From contig OZ020303.1 in the NCBI GenBank assembly GCA_963971305.1, forward strand, positions 56,978,867 through 57,042,866: 64,000 nucleotides of DNA, written 5' to 3'. The number at the start of each line of letters is the position of its first letter. Position 1 is the stretch's first letter. This document shows positions 44,111 through 56,515 of this stretch, piece after piece. This DNA is from Arcuatula senhousia (Eukaryota; Mollusca; Bivalvia; Mytilida; Mytilidae). The position numbers and the translations under genes were made by a program. A model generated the notes under the pieces. It did no database searches, had not been told where the DNA came from, and saw nothing but the letters and a program-made list of their open reading frames with translations.

Positions 44111-44914
44111 TAAAGATATAAACATAATCAACATATATACATGTATGGCGTGAGGCGCGACATTTTGGCAGTATTATTGACTAATTAAATTGGCAAAGTA
44201 TAATAATGATTTAAAAATGTATCTTGTCCTTTGTGTATTAAATGCAGAATAAAAGAATCCTCTTCCGGTGGGCAAGAGACAACCGATTTATTTAAATACA
44301 TATCAAAACTTTTTGTACAAATTCATGTGAACTGTCAGAAAACCTAGTAAAAACTTACTAGAAACGGTGTTAAAACCGCTAGGACGTACTGACAACGTAG
44401 TAAAAACTGTACGGACGTGTTAAGGACGCAGTAGAGACTTCCTTATGGTCGTGCTACAAACTTGAACGAAAAGTACCGTTATATGAAATCGTAGTGAAAA
44501 CGTACGGCGAACGTAGTGCAAACTTTAAGGACGTAGTGTAATCGTAGCATTAACGGCACAAAAAATCATACCGTCCAGGCCACGTCCTTGAAGTTTTTGA
44601 TACGTCCCTTCTACGTTCATGCTACGATCATAAAGTTCTCAATACGTTCTTAGTAGGTCTGTATTACGTTTTGACTTCTCCACGTCCTCACTACGTTTGT
44701 TTTGAACATGTTCAAAATTATTCCACGTCCTTCACGTTCTTGAAGTTCGCACTACGTCCAAGAAAGTTCGTACTACGTCCATCAAAGTTTGCACTACGAC
44801 CATACAAGTTTCTAATATGTCTTTAATACGCTCATCAAGTTCTTTTCACGTTTTATGCCTTTGTGTTAGGACTAAGTAAGAAGGTAGTACGAACTTTATC
44901 CAGTGTGACGGGGG

Positions 44915-46074
44915 CAATACATCAAAATGGGGATCCTAGCTACTATGATCGCTTGACGTTTTTGATCTGATTAATTTATTCCTAAATTAAGCATAAAAAA
45001 TAAACGTATGCCTTATAAAAATTGTCGAACTGCAACAACTTTTTTAAATATAACTAATCTTTAAATTTATTGAAAATTAGATTCCTAACGCCCTCTCTTG
45101 ATTTTCATTGGTTCCTGCTTTTGATGAAACACTGACAATTAACTTTAAAATCTATTGGTAGAAAATATTATTTCATTCCTGATTCAATGTGTGAAAAAGG
45201 CAGCTGTTTTGTATGTCATCTTTTCGAAATGTTTATCAACATTTATATTAAGTATCTCATAAAAAGGTGTCATTTACGTCATAAAGTATAAGGTAATTAT
45301 CATATATTCATCTTTTTTTATGTAACTTTGTTAGTAAATATTTTCTAAAAGGATATGGAACACGAGACCATACCACAAATGTAAAACTGCAAATAAATTT
45401 TATGAGCTGTATGGCCATTTCGGAAATTTATTCCTCATCAGCAGCACTAGAACCCAAACATAGGAAATATAGTTACTGTAGTAGTTTGATAAGTTTATTA
45501 AAACTTTGATTAAAAACTAAAACTTTAACCTGTGTAGCAGTTTCAATCATATAAAACATACAATTTAGATTGTACACATTACGAAATAATCACGACCTAC
45601 GCGTAAATAAGACAAACAGTTCATCAATTTTATATACTGAAACAGGTTTCAAATGTCTACCATCTTGCATGTAAATTTGGATCAACGCACCATTTTTTTT
45701 TTAGAAATGCATGCATTAAGATGTTCAATTTATCTTGTTTGTCTTAATTGTTTGTCTTTTATTACTGGACATTGAGATAAATCATTCTAGTTCGGTAGCT
45801 TTGCCGTTATCTTCAGTATACATTTGGCAGTCTTTAAAAGGTATACCATTACTTTGTCAACCATCATTAAGAAATCTTTAACAGGCTTCAAATCTCAAAT
45901 ATCTTTGGTGTCCACTTTGGTCTATGTTTCAAATGATCAACTGTAAGGAACTAAGATCGAAGCACCAATGGGACATTCAAGTATCAAAAGTCTGAAAGAG
46001 CAACGACAAAACCAGTAAACACGAACTAGAACAGCACGAAGAAACAAAAAACACAAAATCAACAACGCGAACTC
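44915..46074. other. Mostly unassigned sequence
   Basis: A weak family A trace (CTAGTTCGGTAGCTTTGCCG) lies near 45788-45810. Nothing else is recognised. Confidence 0.35.
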
Positions 46075-46143
46075 AAGTCGCAATGAAAAGTTAACGACGA
46101 CGACGGACGACGACGGACGCCAAGTGATGGCAATAGCTCACCT
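46075..46143 (+). mobile_element. 3' end fragment of the Helitron-like family
   Basis: GACGCCAAGTGATGGCAATA followed by GCTCACCTGGACC matches the right end at about 18290-18335. It abuts RT copy C. Confidence 0.6.
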
Positions 46144-47020
46144 GGACCGAGAGTGAACTCGGGTGCTTCGGAAAGTAAGAAGTTCCTCCTTGCTATAGCT
46201 CATCCATCGCGATGCCAATTTCCAATCCAGTGTGTTTTCCGGTAGAAAAGAACAAAATCCTATGACAAACCAGCATCTGCACTTATCTATTTTTGTCTAT
46301 GAGCGCATGATGTCTTCAGTAAAATTTCTTTAGTGAAGACAGCAACCGAAGAGCAACATAACCCTGTGTTCAGACGTGACGCTCTGCCAAGGAAATCAAT
46401 GTAATATCCGAAAGCTTTGGAGGAACGAATCAATTGTGATACGAAAACACCATAAGCTGAAGCAGACAGAATGTTGCTAGGAAAAGAAAGGAAAGGAAAG
46501 GAACAAAATCCTAAGACGATGACTATTGGAAAGGTTAAAGTCATAACGTTCCTAATAGATTTTTTTTGAAAGTTTTCCTTGAGAGTCTATATTGAGATGT
46601 AACGGTAGATCTAAATATAAATCAGACTTCATAAACTCCGTTGTGTCCTTATTCTCAAGTTCCTCAGGATATATGAGAGAAAGTCCTAAAATCGAGAATT
46701 GTTCAGTGTAAGAACATCGTCAATATAACGGATATCGGGGTTAAAAGAGAGAGCTAGTCTTCTAACTGTTTTGTTTAGAAGAGATTGTGAGAAGTCTGCT
46801 TCGTATGAATGAAGAAACAAATCAGCAAGCAAAGGTGAACAATAAGTGTCCATTTTAATCCTTACTGTTTGCCTAAAACACGTCCACCAAACTGAACAAA
46901 TATGTAATCTATGAGAAAATTGAGCATGTCGATTATTTGATCTTCTGTAATTTTTTTCTTTTTTTAAGACTCATTGATAAGTTTTAATAAAACCGACTAC
47001 CAGATATTTGTACTTGTGTC
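46144..47020 (-). pseudogene. Penelope-like reverse transcriptase copy C (degenerate)
   Basis: Read on the minus strand from 47020, it shows the YKYLVVG-like block, then EDQIIDMLNFLIDYIFVQFGG, a broken motif B, CSPLLADLFLHSYEAD, a YIDDVL-type active site (about 46730), and AYGVFVSQLIRSSKAFG with DFLGRASRL (46.4 kb). It needs many frame changes. The downstream part matches the 3' flank of copy B. Confidence 0.7.
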
Positions 47021-47449
47021 AACTATGTATTTGATGCAACATCATTCGATCCACTAAAATTGTTACTAATTGTAGAACCTTCATGATTCTATTAATTCTT
47101 TGCATGGACATGTTAATCACTAGAACAGGTTTAGAATGAAAATTAAGAGTCCTGTTTCTGTGCGAGTCAATTTCTTTTAAGCGCAAACGCGTTCCTGGTG
47201 CTAACAATGCATACAACATGCATAGATTGTACACTGCATTGACAACAAAGACGTTTACTAACGTGATTTTTTTAGACGTCGAGAACTGATATTTTTTATT
47301 TATATAAGGCGTAAATCGCAATAATGTTTACCACTCCCCCAGATATAATTGCCCTAAACTTATGGGTTATAATTTCATTTAACTTTTGTTTCATTTTAAA
47401 AAAAAAGTACGACTATATTTATTCCTTTTTATTAATTTCACAGTAGAAA
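47021..47449. other. Unassigned sequence
   Basis: No supported feature. Confidence 0.3.
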
Positions 47450-47690
47450 ATAATGAGATGTGGAATAAGTGTGGGCGACACAGTCCACAATCAAGCGACA
47501 ATGGACAGCCGCCAGCAGCGTGCAACGAGGCCAGTAGGCGCTGCTCGCGGTTCAGCAATTGGCCCATGGTCTAAATAAAATGCATATAATTCAAATCCAG
47601 TCCTGAAATAGTCATAGATTGACCCCTTCTTATACAAGGAACAGAAAACATAAAAAGTTCAAATGAAAGCTTTGTCAAAGGTTTCGAGTA
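47450..47690 (+). repeat. Dispersed family B
   Basis: GAGATGTGGAATAAGTGTGG and GCAATTGGCCCATGG identify the family. Confidence 0.6.
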
Positions 47691-49005
47691 CATGTACTGG
47701 AATATGTGTTGGAAAGTCACTGTTTACATATTTCCAGTTTTTTTTTTACGTTCTAATCTAAAATTGTGGCTATCTATAATGCAGTTGATAAGTTTACCTC
47801 GTTCAGTCATTGTTGTAATGTTTTTTGGCTTTACTGTTTTGTTTGTTCAAATCTAATGTCCTACCGGTCTTTCAATTTGTCGATTCCTAGCGTGACTGAT
47901 GGAAGGTTAGTCCAGAAAAGCGTATATTTTACCACTTTTCTAATTGTTCTTTTTTTACATTACGAGTTAATCTCAATAGTTCCCTTTTTTAACGACCATC
48001 ATTATTTATCTGTTAATGTTTTGGTCATATTCTCAATTCTTTAAACCGTTTGTAATTTACAAAAAAGTGACTTCCCCGACTGAATGTGATTAGGCCGGTT
48101 GGTAGTTTCCTCCGGGTACTTCTCATTTGCGACTACAGTGAGATGCAAAGCCTGGTCACGCCTTAAACATTTCCAATAATTTATTTTATAAGTAGTGACT
48201 TAATCGGTAACTTACACATGTAATCCGTGAATGCAATTTTTACTTACGTCCCTCAATCAGGCTGTGTCTGTCTCTTACTACGTGACTCTTAAAGTGTTTC
48301 TTTAACAAGGGTGAGTGTACTCCCTTGTCGGTTTCCTGGCACCAATATTTACTTGTTTTGTTTCAATTTTAGACATGTAAACCCTTTTAATGACGTCACA
48401 TTTTTATCACCTGGCATAAAACAAACTTCAACACGTTTGAGCTAAATATGTATCGCACGTGTATAATTTCACACATTGTCTCTTTAGCAATCATGTCAAT
48501 ACAAACTATACCTTCAAAGACAGTAATGACAGTTGGAAATTATTATTTACTCATTTAAAGATTCAAATTCCAAAATAAGAGGACGTATTGAAGTATACAT
48601 GACATTTTTAAGAACTAATTTTTACAGTGTTATTGTTTGTTTAGTTTGCTGGGGCAGTTTTAAGATGTTTGGTTTTGCCCATTCCTCCAGAACAGCCAAT
48701 AAGAATATTTGAAAGCTGTGGAACTAGTAGTTTGGATAACCACGAAACAAAGTAGATTGCAGAGAAATCGATTGACTTGTTCAACGAAATTTAAAGTAAG
48801 ATATCTGCATCTTTGATGAACTTTGTTGTATCTCGTTTGCCATGAATATTGTAACATATATTGTTATTTTCCAAAATGTCTTTAAATAGACGCGTTGATT
48901 TCTTTATTTCCTAAATTACATGATTTATTGTTGGTCATTTTGATATACAAGTAAAGATAACTCTTCGAAATATGTATACGCAGCAATCAAAATATGCTAA
49001 TATAT
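47691..49005. other. Mostly unassigned sequence
   Basis: Near 48060-48130, TTTCCTCCGGGTACTTCTC resembles a conserved SINE segment, and a related stretch is at about 10300-10335. No gene seen. Confidence 0.3.
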
Positions 49006-49437
49006 TGACAACGATCGACTCGGGCACTTCTCGACAACGCCTCGGGTACTTCTTGACAACGACTCGGGTACTTCTTGACAACGACTCGGGTACTTTTTGA
49101 CAACGACTCGGGTACTTCTTGACTCGGGTACTTCTTGACAACGACTCGCGTACTTCTTGACAACGACTCGGGTACTTCTTGACAACGACTCGGGTACTTC
49201 TTGACAACGACTCGGGTACTTCTAGACAACGATTCTGGTACTTCTTGACAACGACTCGCGTACTTCTTGACAACGACTCGGGAACTTCTTGACAACGACT
49301 CGGGAACTTCTTGACAACGACTCAGGTACTTCTTGACAACGACTCGGGTATTTTTTGACAACGACTTGGGTATATCTTGACAACGACTCGGGTACTTCTT
49401 TACACCGACCCGGGTTGACAACGACTCGGGTCCTTCT
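49006..49437. repeat. 22-bp minisatellite, about 19 units
   Basis: The unit TACTTCTTGACAACGACTCG plus GG repeats with point variants and one short unit near 49118-49135. Because 22 is not a multiple of 3 and the unit lacks minus-strand stops, all three minus frames stay open with a shared 22-residue repeat (66 bp). Confidence 0.9.
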
Positions 49438-50028
49438 TATCTAGATTTGATCCTATATTTAAGGACACCTTCTTCTTTACATACTTTATAATAAAATAAA
49501 TAGAGATCGAGGTAAAATAGGTCGTGTATGATCTTTGAGCGTAAATATTCCGTCATGTGTAAAAAATTTGCATAAATTGTTGAAAAGTATTGATTCCTCT
49601 GTCCAGGTTTTATATCAATAAGACATGCGTTTCAACAATTATATTTTCTTTTTAAAAGACTGAAAAAGCAGATCGTGCGTAATAAAGTATGTTGTGTTAA
49701 AAAGTGAGGTTAATTTTATGTTTCCGACATACTTCGAGAACGGCGACCATGATTGGCTTTACATGTACCCCCTCACCCACAATGGATTAAAAGATACCTT
49801 TGGAATTCCACCTATATCTGTAACCAAATTACTCGATATTTAAAGTCTGGAAATCCATTATCTTTCACTGGGTTTAAGGGCAATAACCTTTTAGAAATCA
49901 AAGTATCTTCCAGAGAGGGTAAAGACTATTTCTAGCATCGCCCAAATGTTCCGTCAAACAAATATGGCAGCTTTCATTGTTCTTCTCGGTTCGTACCTTA
50001 ATTGTTCATTTTCTTGAAAAAAAGGTGT
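49438..50028. other. Unassigned sequence
   Basis: No gene or repeat recognised. Confidence 0.3.
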
Positions 50029-50034
50029 AGTTAT

Positions 50035-50320
50035 CAGGGTTGCCACTATTTTGTTGTTGCAAAATTCAAGGGTTTTTCCAGGACTTTTCAAGGGTATTTT
50101 TAAAAGTCATTTTCAAGGATGAAAATAGTCGACACAATTTCAGTCACCCGATGTTTTCTGTGAAACAGTTCAATCCTGAACCTTTGATTGTGGACCTATG
50201 AATTTCCAGGATCTTCAAAGATATCTTTTTTGTTTCAAAATTCAAGGTCTTTTCCAGGACTTTGAACTGACAAATGAAATTCAAGTTTTTTCCAGGTTTC
50301 AAGGATGCGTGGCGACCCTG
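50035..50320. mobile_element. 286-bp hAT-like MITE
   Basis: The ends CAGGGTTGCCAC and GTGGCGACCCTG are inverted (one mismatch). AGTTAT is duplicated (50029-50034, 50321-50326). The interior repeats TTCAAGG/TTTTCCAGG motifs. No coding. A 6-bp duplication with CAGGG ends fits the hAT6-like group. Confidence 0.75.
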
Positions 50321-50762
50321 AGTTATAAATTGGTGTTGATTTAAAATATCATCTTTCAACCTTTTGTGCTTTCCTTGAAAAGGTGCTAATTGTCATTTAA
50401 AACTTTACAAAAACTAGCAAACTGTTGATAAGATGGGGAAAAAATGTGTTTATAGTTCAAGTTTTGCTTCTTAGAATTCTTTCATTTTCGTAATGTATCA
50501 TGCGAATATATACATGTATGTACATGCAACCATGCATAAGAATTTTAAAACAGTACTAGATTTACATATCATTTGGATTTCTCACGTGTTTGTATGCTCA
50601 TGTTATTGTAACGCTACTCAGTTGTTTACTGAATAACGGGCTTCTGATTTAAAGCTTTAAACTGTGCCTAGTTGCTTGAAAAGTTTGCACAAACAGCCAC
50701 AAGATAGATAAGGTAAGTGCTATGCTTCGAGAACATTTTAGAAAGTGTGGCCTGGAATAAAA

Positions 50763-50870
50763 AGAAACATTCCGAACCGAATAGTAATCCCGAGAGGATA
50801 GTTGTTTTCCCGATGGCTTTCTCGAGGAAAACAGGAACTCAGAGGGATTTCTATTCGGGATGTTTCCATG
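50763..50870. repeat. Imperfect palindrome
   Basis: GAAACATTCCGAACCGAATA on the left pairs with TATTCGGGATGTTTC on the right, and the inner arms contain CTCGAG/GGAAAACA. Possible tiny foldback element. Confidence 0.45.
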
Positions 50871-51238
50871 TAAGAAGGGACACAATTGTTTGATTATATT
50901 TCTGGTTCATCCACATTTTTTTTATTTTTCTGATGGTCCCAGAATTGTTTCCCTGCTATGTTTATAAAAAATAAAAATAACGAATTATTTGTTTGACAAC
51001 ATGACTGTAAAAGCCAATAAAATCATTTGAAATTTACCAAAAATATAAAAGATTTGCATGCTAATAAAATAATTCTGATCTCTTTCTAGCTATATTTCAC
51101 TACAAATGTTTATTAGTTTTATTGTTAGTTATTTTCTTCGCTTTAAATATATAACATTTTAAAACCGTTGCTGTAGGGGTCATCCAATGTCTTCTGTAAA
51201 TTAAGAATTTCTTGAGCTCAGACAATAATAACCTTTGA

Positions 51239-51463
51239 GCAACAAACCCTTATCCATCAATGTTTGCTATAGTAGACACATACTAATATGAAGTGGACCT
51301 TATAGAATCGGTTGCGTTCTTGATATCAAGGGATACTAAAGACAGAGAAAGCAACAAACCCTTACCCACTAATGTTTGCGATAGTAGAGCCACAAACTTA
51401 TGATGTGGACCTTATGGAATCGGTTGTGTCCTTGATCTCAAGGGATACTAAAGGCGGAGAAAG
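51239..51463. repeat. 112-bp tandem duplication
   Basis: AACAAACCCTTA starts at 51241 and again at 51353, and the two units run in register through AAGGGATACTAAAG. Confidence 0.8.
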
Positions 51464-51579
51464 CAGTAAAAATCATGGATTGTGTTGTTTTAAAGGGAAA
51501 GGCTATGTTAAAGGATAAGACTTATACGTTAATTTTTTGTCTTTAAATTATTGTAAGAAATCCGAAATTTCGACCAATA

Positions 51580-52020
51580 AAGGTATTAGTATAGCTCAGA
51601 GAGCTGACGATCTTTGCATTTAAAAGCTGTTCTCTGTCTGTCTGCAATGATTTTCATTCTATTAGGCAAAAATTCTCGAAAAAGCATCTTTTGACTTGGT
51701 GAGGACAATTAAATAAAAAAGGGCAATCCCACAACTTCGACTGAATGAAGAAATGTGTCAAGTTTTATTTATTCTAAATAGCCTGATAACCATAAACATC
51801 TTCTATCTTTTTTTAAGTTTTTTGGTATTTGCTTTAAAATGTTATTTTTTTAATGTTAAGCCACGAAAGCAATGTTTTATACAAGAAAAAACAAACAAAC
51901 ATATTTTTCAATCTAGATACCCTCAGAAACATAAATTTAAAATAAACCCAGCCCTTCAGTTGTTTCAAAGACCGAGAAGAAGAGGTTTGACAACAAATTG
52001 ATATCTGATGCCAAGTAATC
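51580..52020 (+). repeat. Degenerate Helitron-like family copy
   Basis: GCAATGATTTTCATTCTAT, a poorly kept middle, and GACCGAGAAGAAGAGGTTTG plus GATGCCAAGTAA parallel the 16.7-18.3-kb element. Confidence 0.5.
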
Positions 52021-52264
52021 TTTATACCTCACATAACACTTCGGATCATGCAAGCTAGATATGAAGCGTCCTGCTTGTAGAGAGAGAGACAGAGTAAAAC
52101 CTATGTAACGATAAATTCAAAGAGAAATTCTTTTTTATTTTTTATAAGAATCTAAACTGGTCAATTATGAAATAGGTAAGAATTCACATAGATTTTGCAG
52201 GTTAAATTGTTGCTCCTAAAGGGTATATACCGCTAAATAAAATGCGTTAAAAATAAGACATAGA

Positions 52265-52580
52265 ATATACGATAATGAGATGTGGAATAAGTGTACGCGA
52301 CACAACAAACATAAACAAACAGCAATTCAAAAAATCACAACGGAAAACAGCAAGCAGTCTTCAACATGACCATAGGTCACTGCTTACCGTCTTGCATTGG
52401 CCCAAGACTTATAATACAATACAAAAGTATCAAAACCAATCCCTAAATCATCAACGAAAGACTCAATTCTTGACATAAAACAGTTAACATAGAATGACAA
52501 GGACAAACAAAGGCTTTGGCAAAGTTTCCTGGCTTAGGACAGGCACATATAAAATGTGGCGGGGTTAAACTAGAAGCAGG
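52265..52580 (+). repeat. Dispersed family B, long copy
   Basis: GAGATGTGGAATAAGTGTAC, CAGTCTTCAACATGACCATA and GGCACATATAAAATGTGGCG identify a repeat very common in mussel sequences (remembered). Confidence 0.65.
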
Positions 52581-52779
52581 CTTTGTATGACTATATATAT
52601 TCTATGACTGGTTTAATATGAGGAATATAGTAGCAAGTTTGCATTATACTAAGATCACACTTACTAGTGAAAATATTTTCAAATGAAAGTTGAATCTCAA
52701 TAGTATTATGCATGCAAATAAAACAGTTAACAGTTTCAATGTTGTCTCAACTATATATATGTATAGATGCTTTCAGTAA

Positions 52780-55634
52780 CAATGTATGGAAGGTGCGCTG
52801 CGTAAAAACGATTGAGAAGTACACCCGCTAAAATTGATTAGTGCTTTTATGGTGGCTTGTGGGTAAATCAGACGAAAAAGACACCCGAAATTGGGAATTT
52901 ACATCTAAAATGCCAGAAATATGCCTAAAAGTCATGTTTTTAACTGGAAACTATTATTAAGGCATTTATGTTACTAATGACCTAAAATTGACTTTAATCT
53001 AGTTCTTAAAAATACAAATTAAATACTTTTATACATAAATATTCCGAAAATCACGTATATAAAACATCATAAGTATTTAAAACATTATTTTTTTATCCTA
53101 AAGATAAGCTACCTAAATAACAATATATTGAAGGGTGGAGAGTCGTTTTATTGTGCCCTTTAATGATAAAACACGACATCGGTGCACAAGTTGTGAAGTA
53201 CATATGCGAAAGTTTTTTAGTACATCCGCACAAGTTGAATTGTACATCTTTTAACGATTGGCGAAAGTTGAGATGTGCAAATGCGACAGTTGACATGTAC
53301 AACTGCTTTAGTTGAGAAGTACAACTAAGAGTTGAAAGTATCAATAGATAGATATTATTTTTTGCTTTACCTCGTTACGATTTAAGTCACATTGGTGGAT
53401 TTTCAATTTCTCACGGTTCAGTTTTGTGAGTGTGTTTTGTTTTCTGTTATCCGATTATGTATGCTAGATTAGTCTTTGATCTGTCTGAGTTACCCATTTT
53501 TACATCTGCAAATGCGACTTTTTGTTTTAATAATAATATTTCCAGACGAAATCCAAATGAAATGGTCAATTTTCAAACAAACAAAACAAAAAACAAAAAA
53601 CTGTCCATAAATCATTAGCTTTTTTATGTTTGGACCATATGGTTTGATCGATTGATCAAATAAAAGAGAGTCGGCGGTAAAATTGATAACGTGTCGGGCT
53701 CAGTACTAACACTGAGTCTCGTGGTTTCATCCTTGTCTGAGGTGAAAATTTCATGAACCAATTTTCCGACTCTTCGCAACACCATTTGTGAGAGTTGTTT
53801 CGAGGAACGATGCCCAGTCCTTCAAAATGGGCAAAAAGATTTCATTTTTTAATATGGTGAGAGGAATATATTATGCTCGCTTTAAAAGTTCTTTAAAACT
53901 TTAATGTCCTCTCTTGTTTGTTCCGTGCTTGTTTTGTTATGTAATGACCGATTTTGCCTTCGCTCTTCTTGACTTTTGGCTTCGGACTGCCCGATTGGTG
54001 TCTCTTGTCTTCTTGTATAGTTCGATAAGAGGAGGCTCTATTGTGCCGCTACAACGTTAACGCTCGCAAACTGCAAGACAAAATTTTGTAGCAATGTATA
54101 TACGGTTTTCAAGTTACATGTATTTGTAAAATATAGTCATTTTCATGGTCCAAAAAATGCGAAAATTGTCATTTTATGCCACCCGCGACGCCATGTCGGG
54201 GGCACTAGGTTTTACTTATGCTCGTACGTTCGTGCGTATATGTATAATTCCGCAAAGCGTTTCTAAGAAAATGGAAATGAGTTGGTACTTGGTAGGAAGG
54301 TTCAGTATGACAAACAATGAATCCTAAGCCATACGCGACTCTCAGATCTGTAGGACTTTCAATATTTAATTTGGGGCCAACCGCGTCCCATGGACACATT
54401 CTTTCTTTACCTTTTTTTTTTTTTATCTAAAATCGTTGTCATTTTCAACAAAATTTCGAATTCATATACTTTAAGATGGAGCGTGACACTGGTCATGTGA
54501 CCGCGAAAAGCAAATAGTGCAACAATATGTGCAAATGTCATTAAATATGAATAAAATTTAGGCTAAACAGGCTTATATTAAAAGTTTAGGATTACTTTTG
54601 AATTATTATCAAACTCCTCAATCAAACGTATATATACATGTAAATACATTTTTTTTTATTTTTCAAGGGAAATAATTCATACAAAAACTGGCAAAAATTT
54701 CAAAGGATTATAATGTTGGCAAAATTTTAAGCAAGTGACCCACTTTTTATAGTTTTAATTCAGAACATGTTGAAAAAAGGTCATATTGATAGAATTTTTC
54801 TTGAGAACATATTTTATACAAATATATTGACTGCTCTTGTATAAATTAGGTACACTTTGAACCCTGATACTGGGAAAACAGACCTTGCTACGCCTAACAC
54901 GCGTTTCCTTTATTCATAACTTCGCAAAATATCTGTTTTCAATCGCGTTGTATGCAAAGTTCTCGCAGCGCGCTGTATTGTCGGGTTGGGAAATATTGAG
55001 TATGGATATGACCCTTTAAAGAATACATCCTTAAGTAAATTTCTTGTCTAAGGTAATTGCCGATTTTTATTTAAATTTAGAATTTTCGTGTTCAAATGTG
55101 TATAAACAAAGTACATTGTTGCACTGATAAATTTTAGCTTATGTACTATTCAACATGTGCTTGTGTATTATTCAACTAGTGCACTTTAAAAAAGTTGTAC
55201 TTCACAACTATAACATGAAATATTTTACATGCTTTGAAAGATAGATTTGAAGCATTACTTAATACCTTTATTTCATCTATTTTATTATATGTTTATTGAG
55301 GAAATTGATTTAAGTATACAATATATACATGTTTTATTTTGTTCGTTAGCCCATTTTCATGCAGCGGCACTTTATTTAAAAAAAATGAACAAAACGTTCG
55401 ACTTTTTTATTCTCACTTGACGGCCATTGATTTGAGTTAAAAACGAATGTCATTTCATAGGACAATGTAAAGTATAGTAACAAAAGTGCCAATTAAATTC
55501 AAAGGAATGGCTGCTTACAAGTCTTTTTTATGGAAAAGGCCAAAAAATATGCAGACGGTTTTCTAGGTTGCACAAGTCAACTATGACGAATGTACTTCTC
55601 AATCGTTTTTACACAGCGCACCTTCCATACATTG
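52780..55634. mobile_element. 2.86-kb inverted-repeat transposon with 5-bp duplication
   Basis: The ends CAATGTATGGAAGGTGCGCT and AGCGCACCTTCCATACATTG are inverted and continue through AAAAACGATTGAGAAGTAC for about 44 bp. AGTAA flanks both sides (52775-52779, 55635-55639). Near each end lie scattered GTTGTGAAGTAC / GTACTTCACAAC motifs (53160-53340, 55100-55215). No transposase frame is seen. A SINE (53670-53830) is nested. The superfamily is not determined. Confidence 0.8.
53670..53830 (+). mobile_element. tRNA-derived SINE
   Basis: AGTCGGCGGTAAAATTGATA, TCGTGGTTTCATCC (a decayed B-box) and TTTCATGAACCAATTTTCC align with the copy at 665-1125. The tail GATGCCCAGTCCTTC is uninterrupted here and shows the MITE-free sequence. 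Confidence 0.7.
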
Positions 55635-55689
55635 AGTAAGGTCCTTAGTAATCTTTCACTTAAAGTGGTGATACTTCTGTGTTTTTAAT

Positions 55690-56010
55690 GCGATGTGCAA
55701 ATTTTAGTGATGCTAGTTAAAATGCTAGTGATGATACTAGTCAAAAGTATGATGATTATAATCAAATGTATAATGATACTAGTCAAAGGTATGATGATGC
55801 AAGTCAAAAGTCCCGTCAAAAGTATAATGATACTGGTCAAAAGTGTCACGCTGCTCGTCAAAAGTTAATGATGAAAGTCAAAAGGCATGATGAAGCAAGT
55901 CAAGTGTATGATGATGCAAGTCAAGGGTAGAATGATGCTTGTCAATAGAAAAATGATGCAAGTCAAAGATAATGTGATGCTAGTCTAAAATATCATGCAA
56001 GTTAATACGC
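55690..56010. repeat. Degenerate 21-24-bp minisatellite
   Basis: Variants of TATGATGATGCAAGTCAAAA repeat about 13 times with frequent indels. One frame reads DDASQK-like repeats but contains stops. Confidence 0.75.
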
Positions 56011-56084
56011 TCATGATACTTGAAGGAAGCAATTCAATGCACACTTTATACGGCCACCAATGTCCTAAATAAAAACTTTTAGTT

Positions 56085-56515
56085 ATGTGAGGGGATACGT
56101 TAGCAGTACTTCCGGATAATGATAAGTGTGTTTGATTTTTTCATCTTTATTGTCATTCCAATTAAGTCTTATTAAAATAGAAATAGGAGAATGTAGTCAG
56201 CTGTAGGAATGACTGTAGTTTTCAAAAATACGTATCTCATATATGTTGCTGATTTTAATCACATTTCATTTTTAGCATGTAAAATTTAACACACGTTCAC
56301 AAATAATTAAATTGTAACGATCTGCAACAAATTGCAATGAAATAAGTTGTTTCATAAACTCTAGCCATAGCTAGCTACAGCTGACTACATTTTCCGATTT
56401 TCACAAGAAGATGAGGAATGACAATTAATATGAAAAATAAAAGAAATACTAGAAAACTCCTCTTCAAAATCGTTACCGGAAACTTCCTCAAACGAAATCC
56501 TCACATAACCTGGGG
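56085..56515. mobile_element. ~430-bp foldback element
   Basis: GTTATGTGAGGGGATACG ... TTATTGTCATTCC ... AATGTAGTCAGCTGTAG on the left pairs with the reverse complement of CTACAGCTGACTACATTTTC ... GGAATGACAATTAAT ... CCTCACATAAC on the right. Arms are about 140 bp. The frames inside are not treated as genes. Confidence 0.6.

Larger units (their letters stand above)
41010..44914. mobile_element. 3.9-kb terminal-inverted-repeat element with nested repeats
   Basis: The ends CCCCCGTCACACTGG (41010) and CCAGTGTGACGGGGG (44914) are perfect inverted repeats. Just inside, both ends carry many irregular CTACGTC/CGTAGTG motifs (left about 41160-41300, right about 44360-44830, inverted), as subterminal transposase-binding arrays do. 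No transposase is seen. The interior contains members of other families (41960-43880, 43925-44110). No target duplication could be identified, so it could also be two related short elements. Confidence 0.6.

Noticed and set aside
48935..49421. Three overlapping minus-strand frames in the 22-bp array
   Set aside because: All three frames repeat the same 22 residues because of the unit length. Kept as a finding but not called as genes.
49006..49437. Possible CRISPR array
   Set aside because: Units are contiguous without unique spacers, and the surrounding sequence is eukaryotic.
53093..53344. 83-codon minus-strand frame inside the 2.86-kb element
   Set aside because: It overlaps the subterminal GTTGTGAAGTAC motifs and shows no transposase feature.
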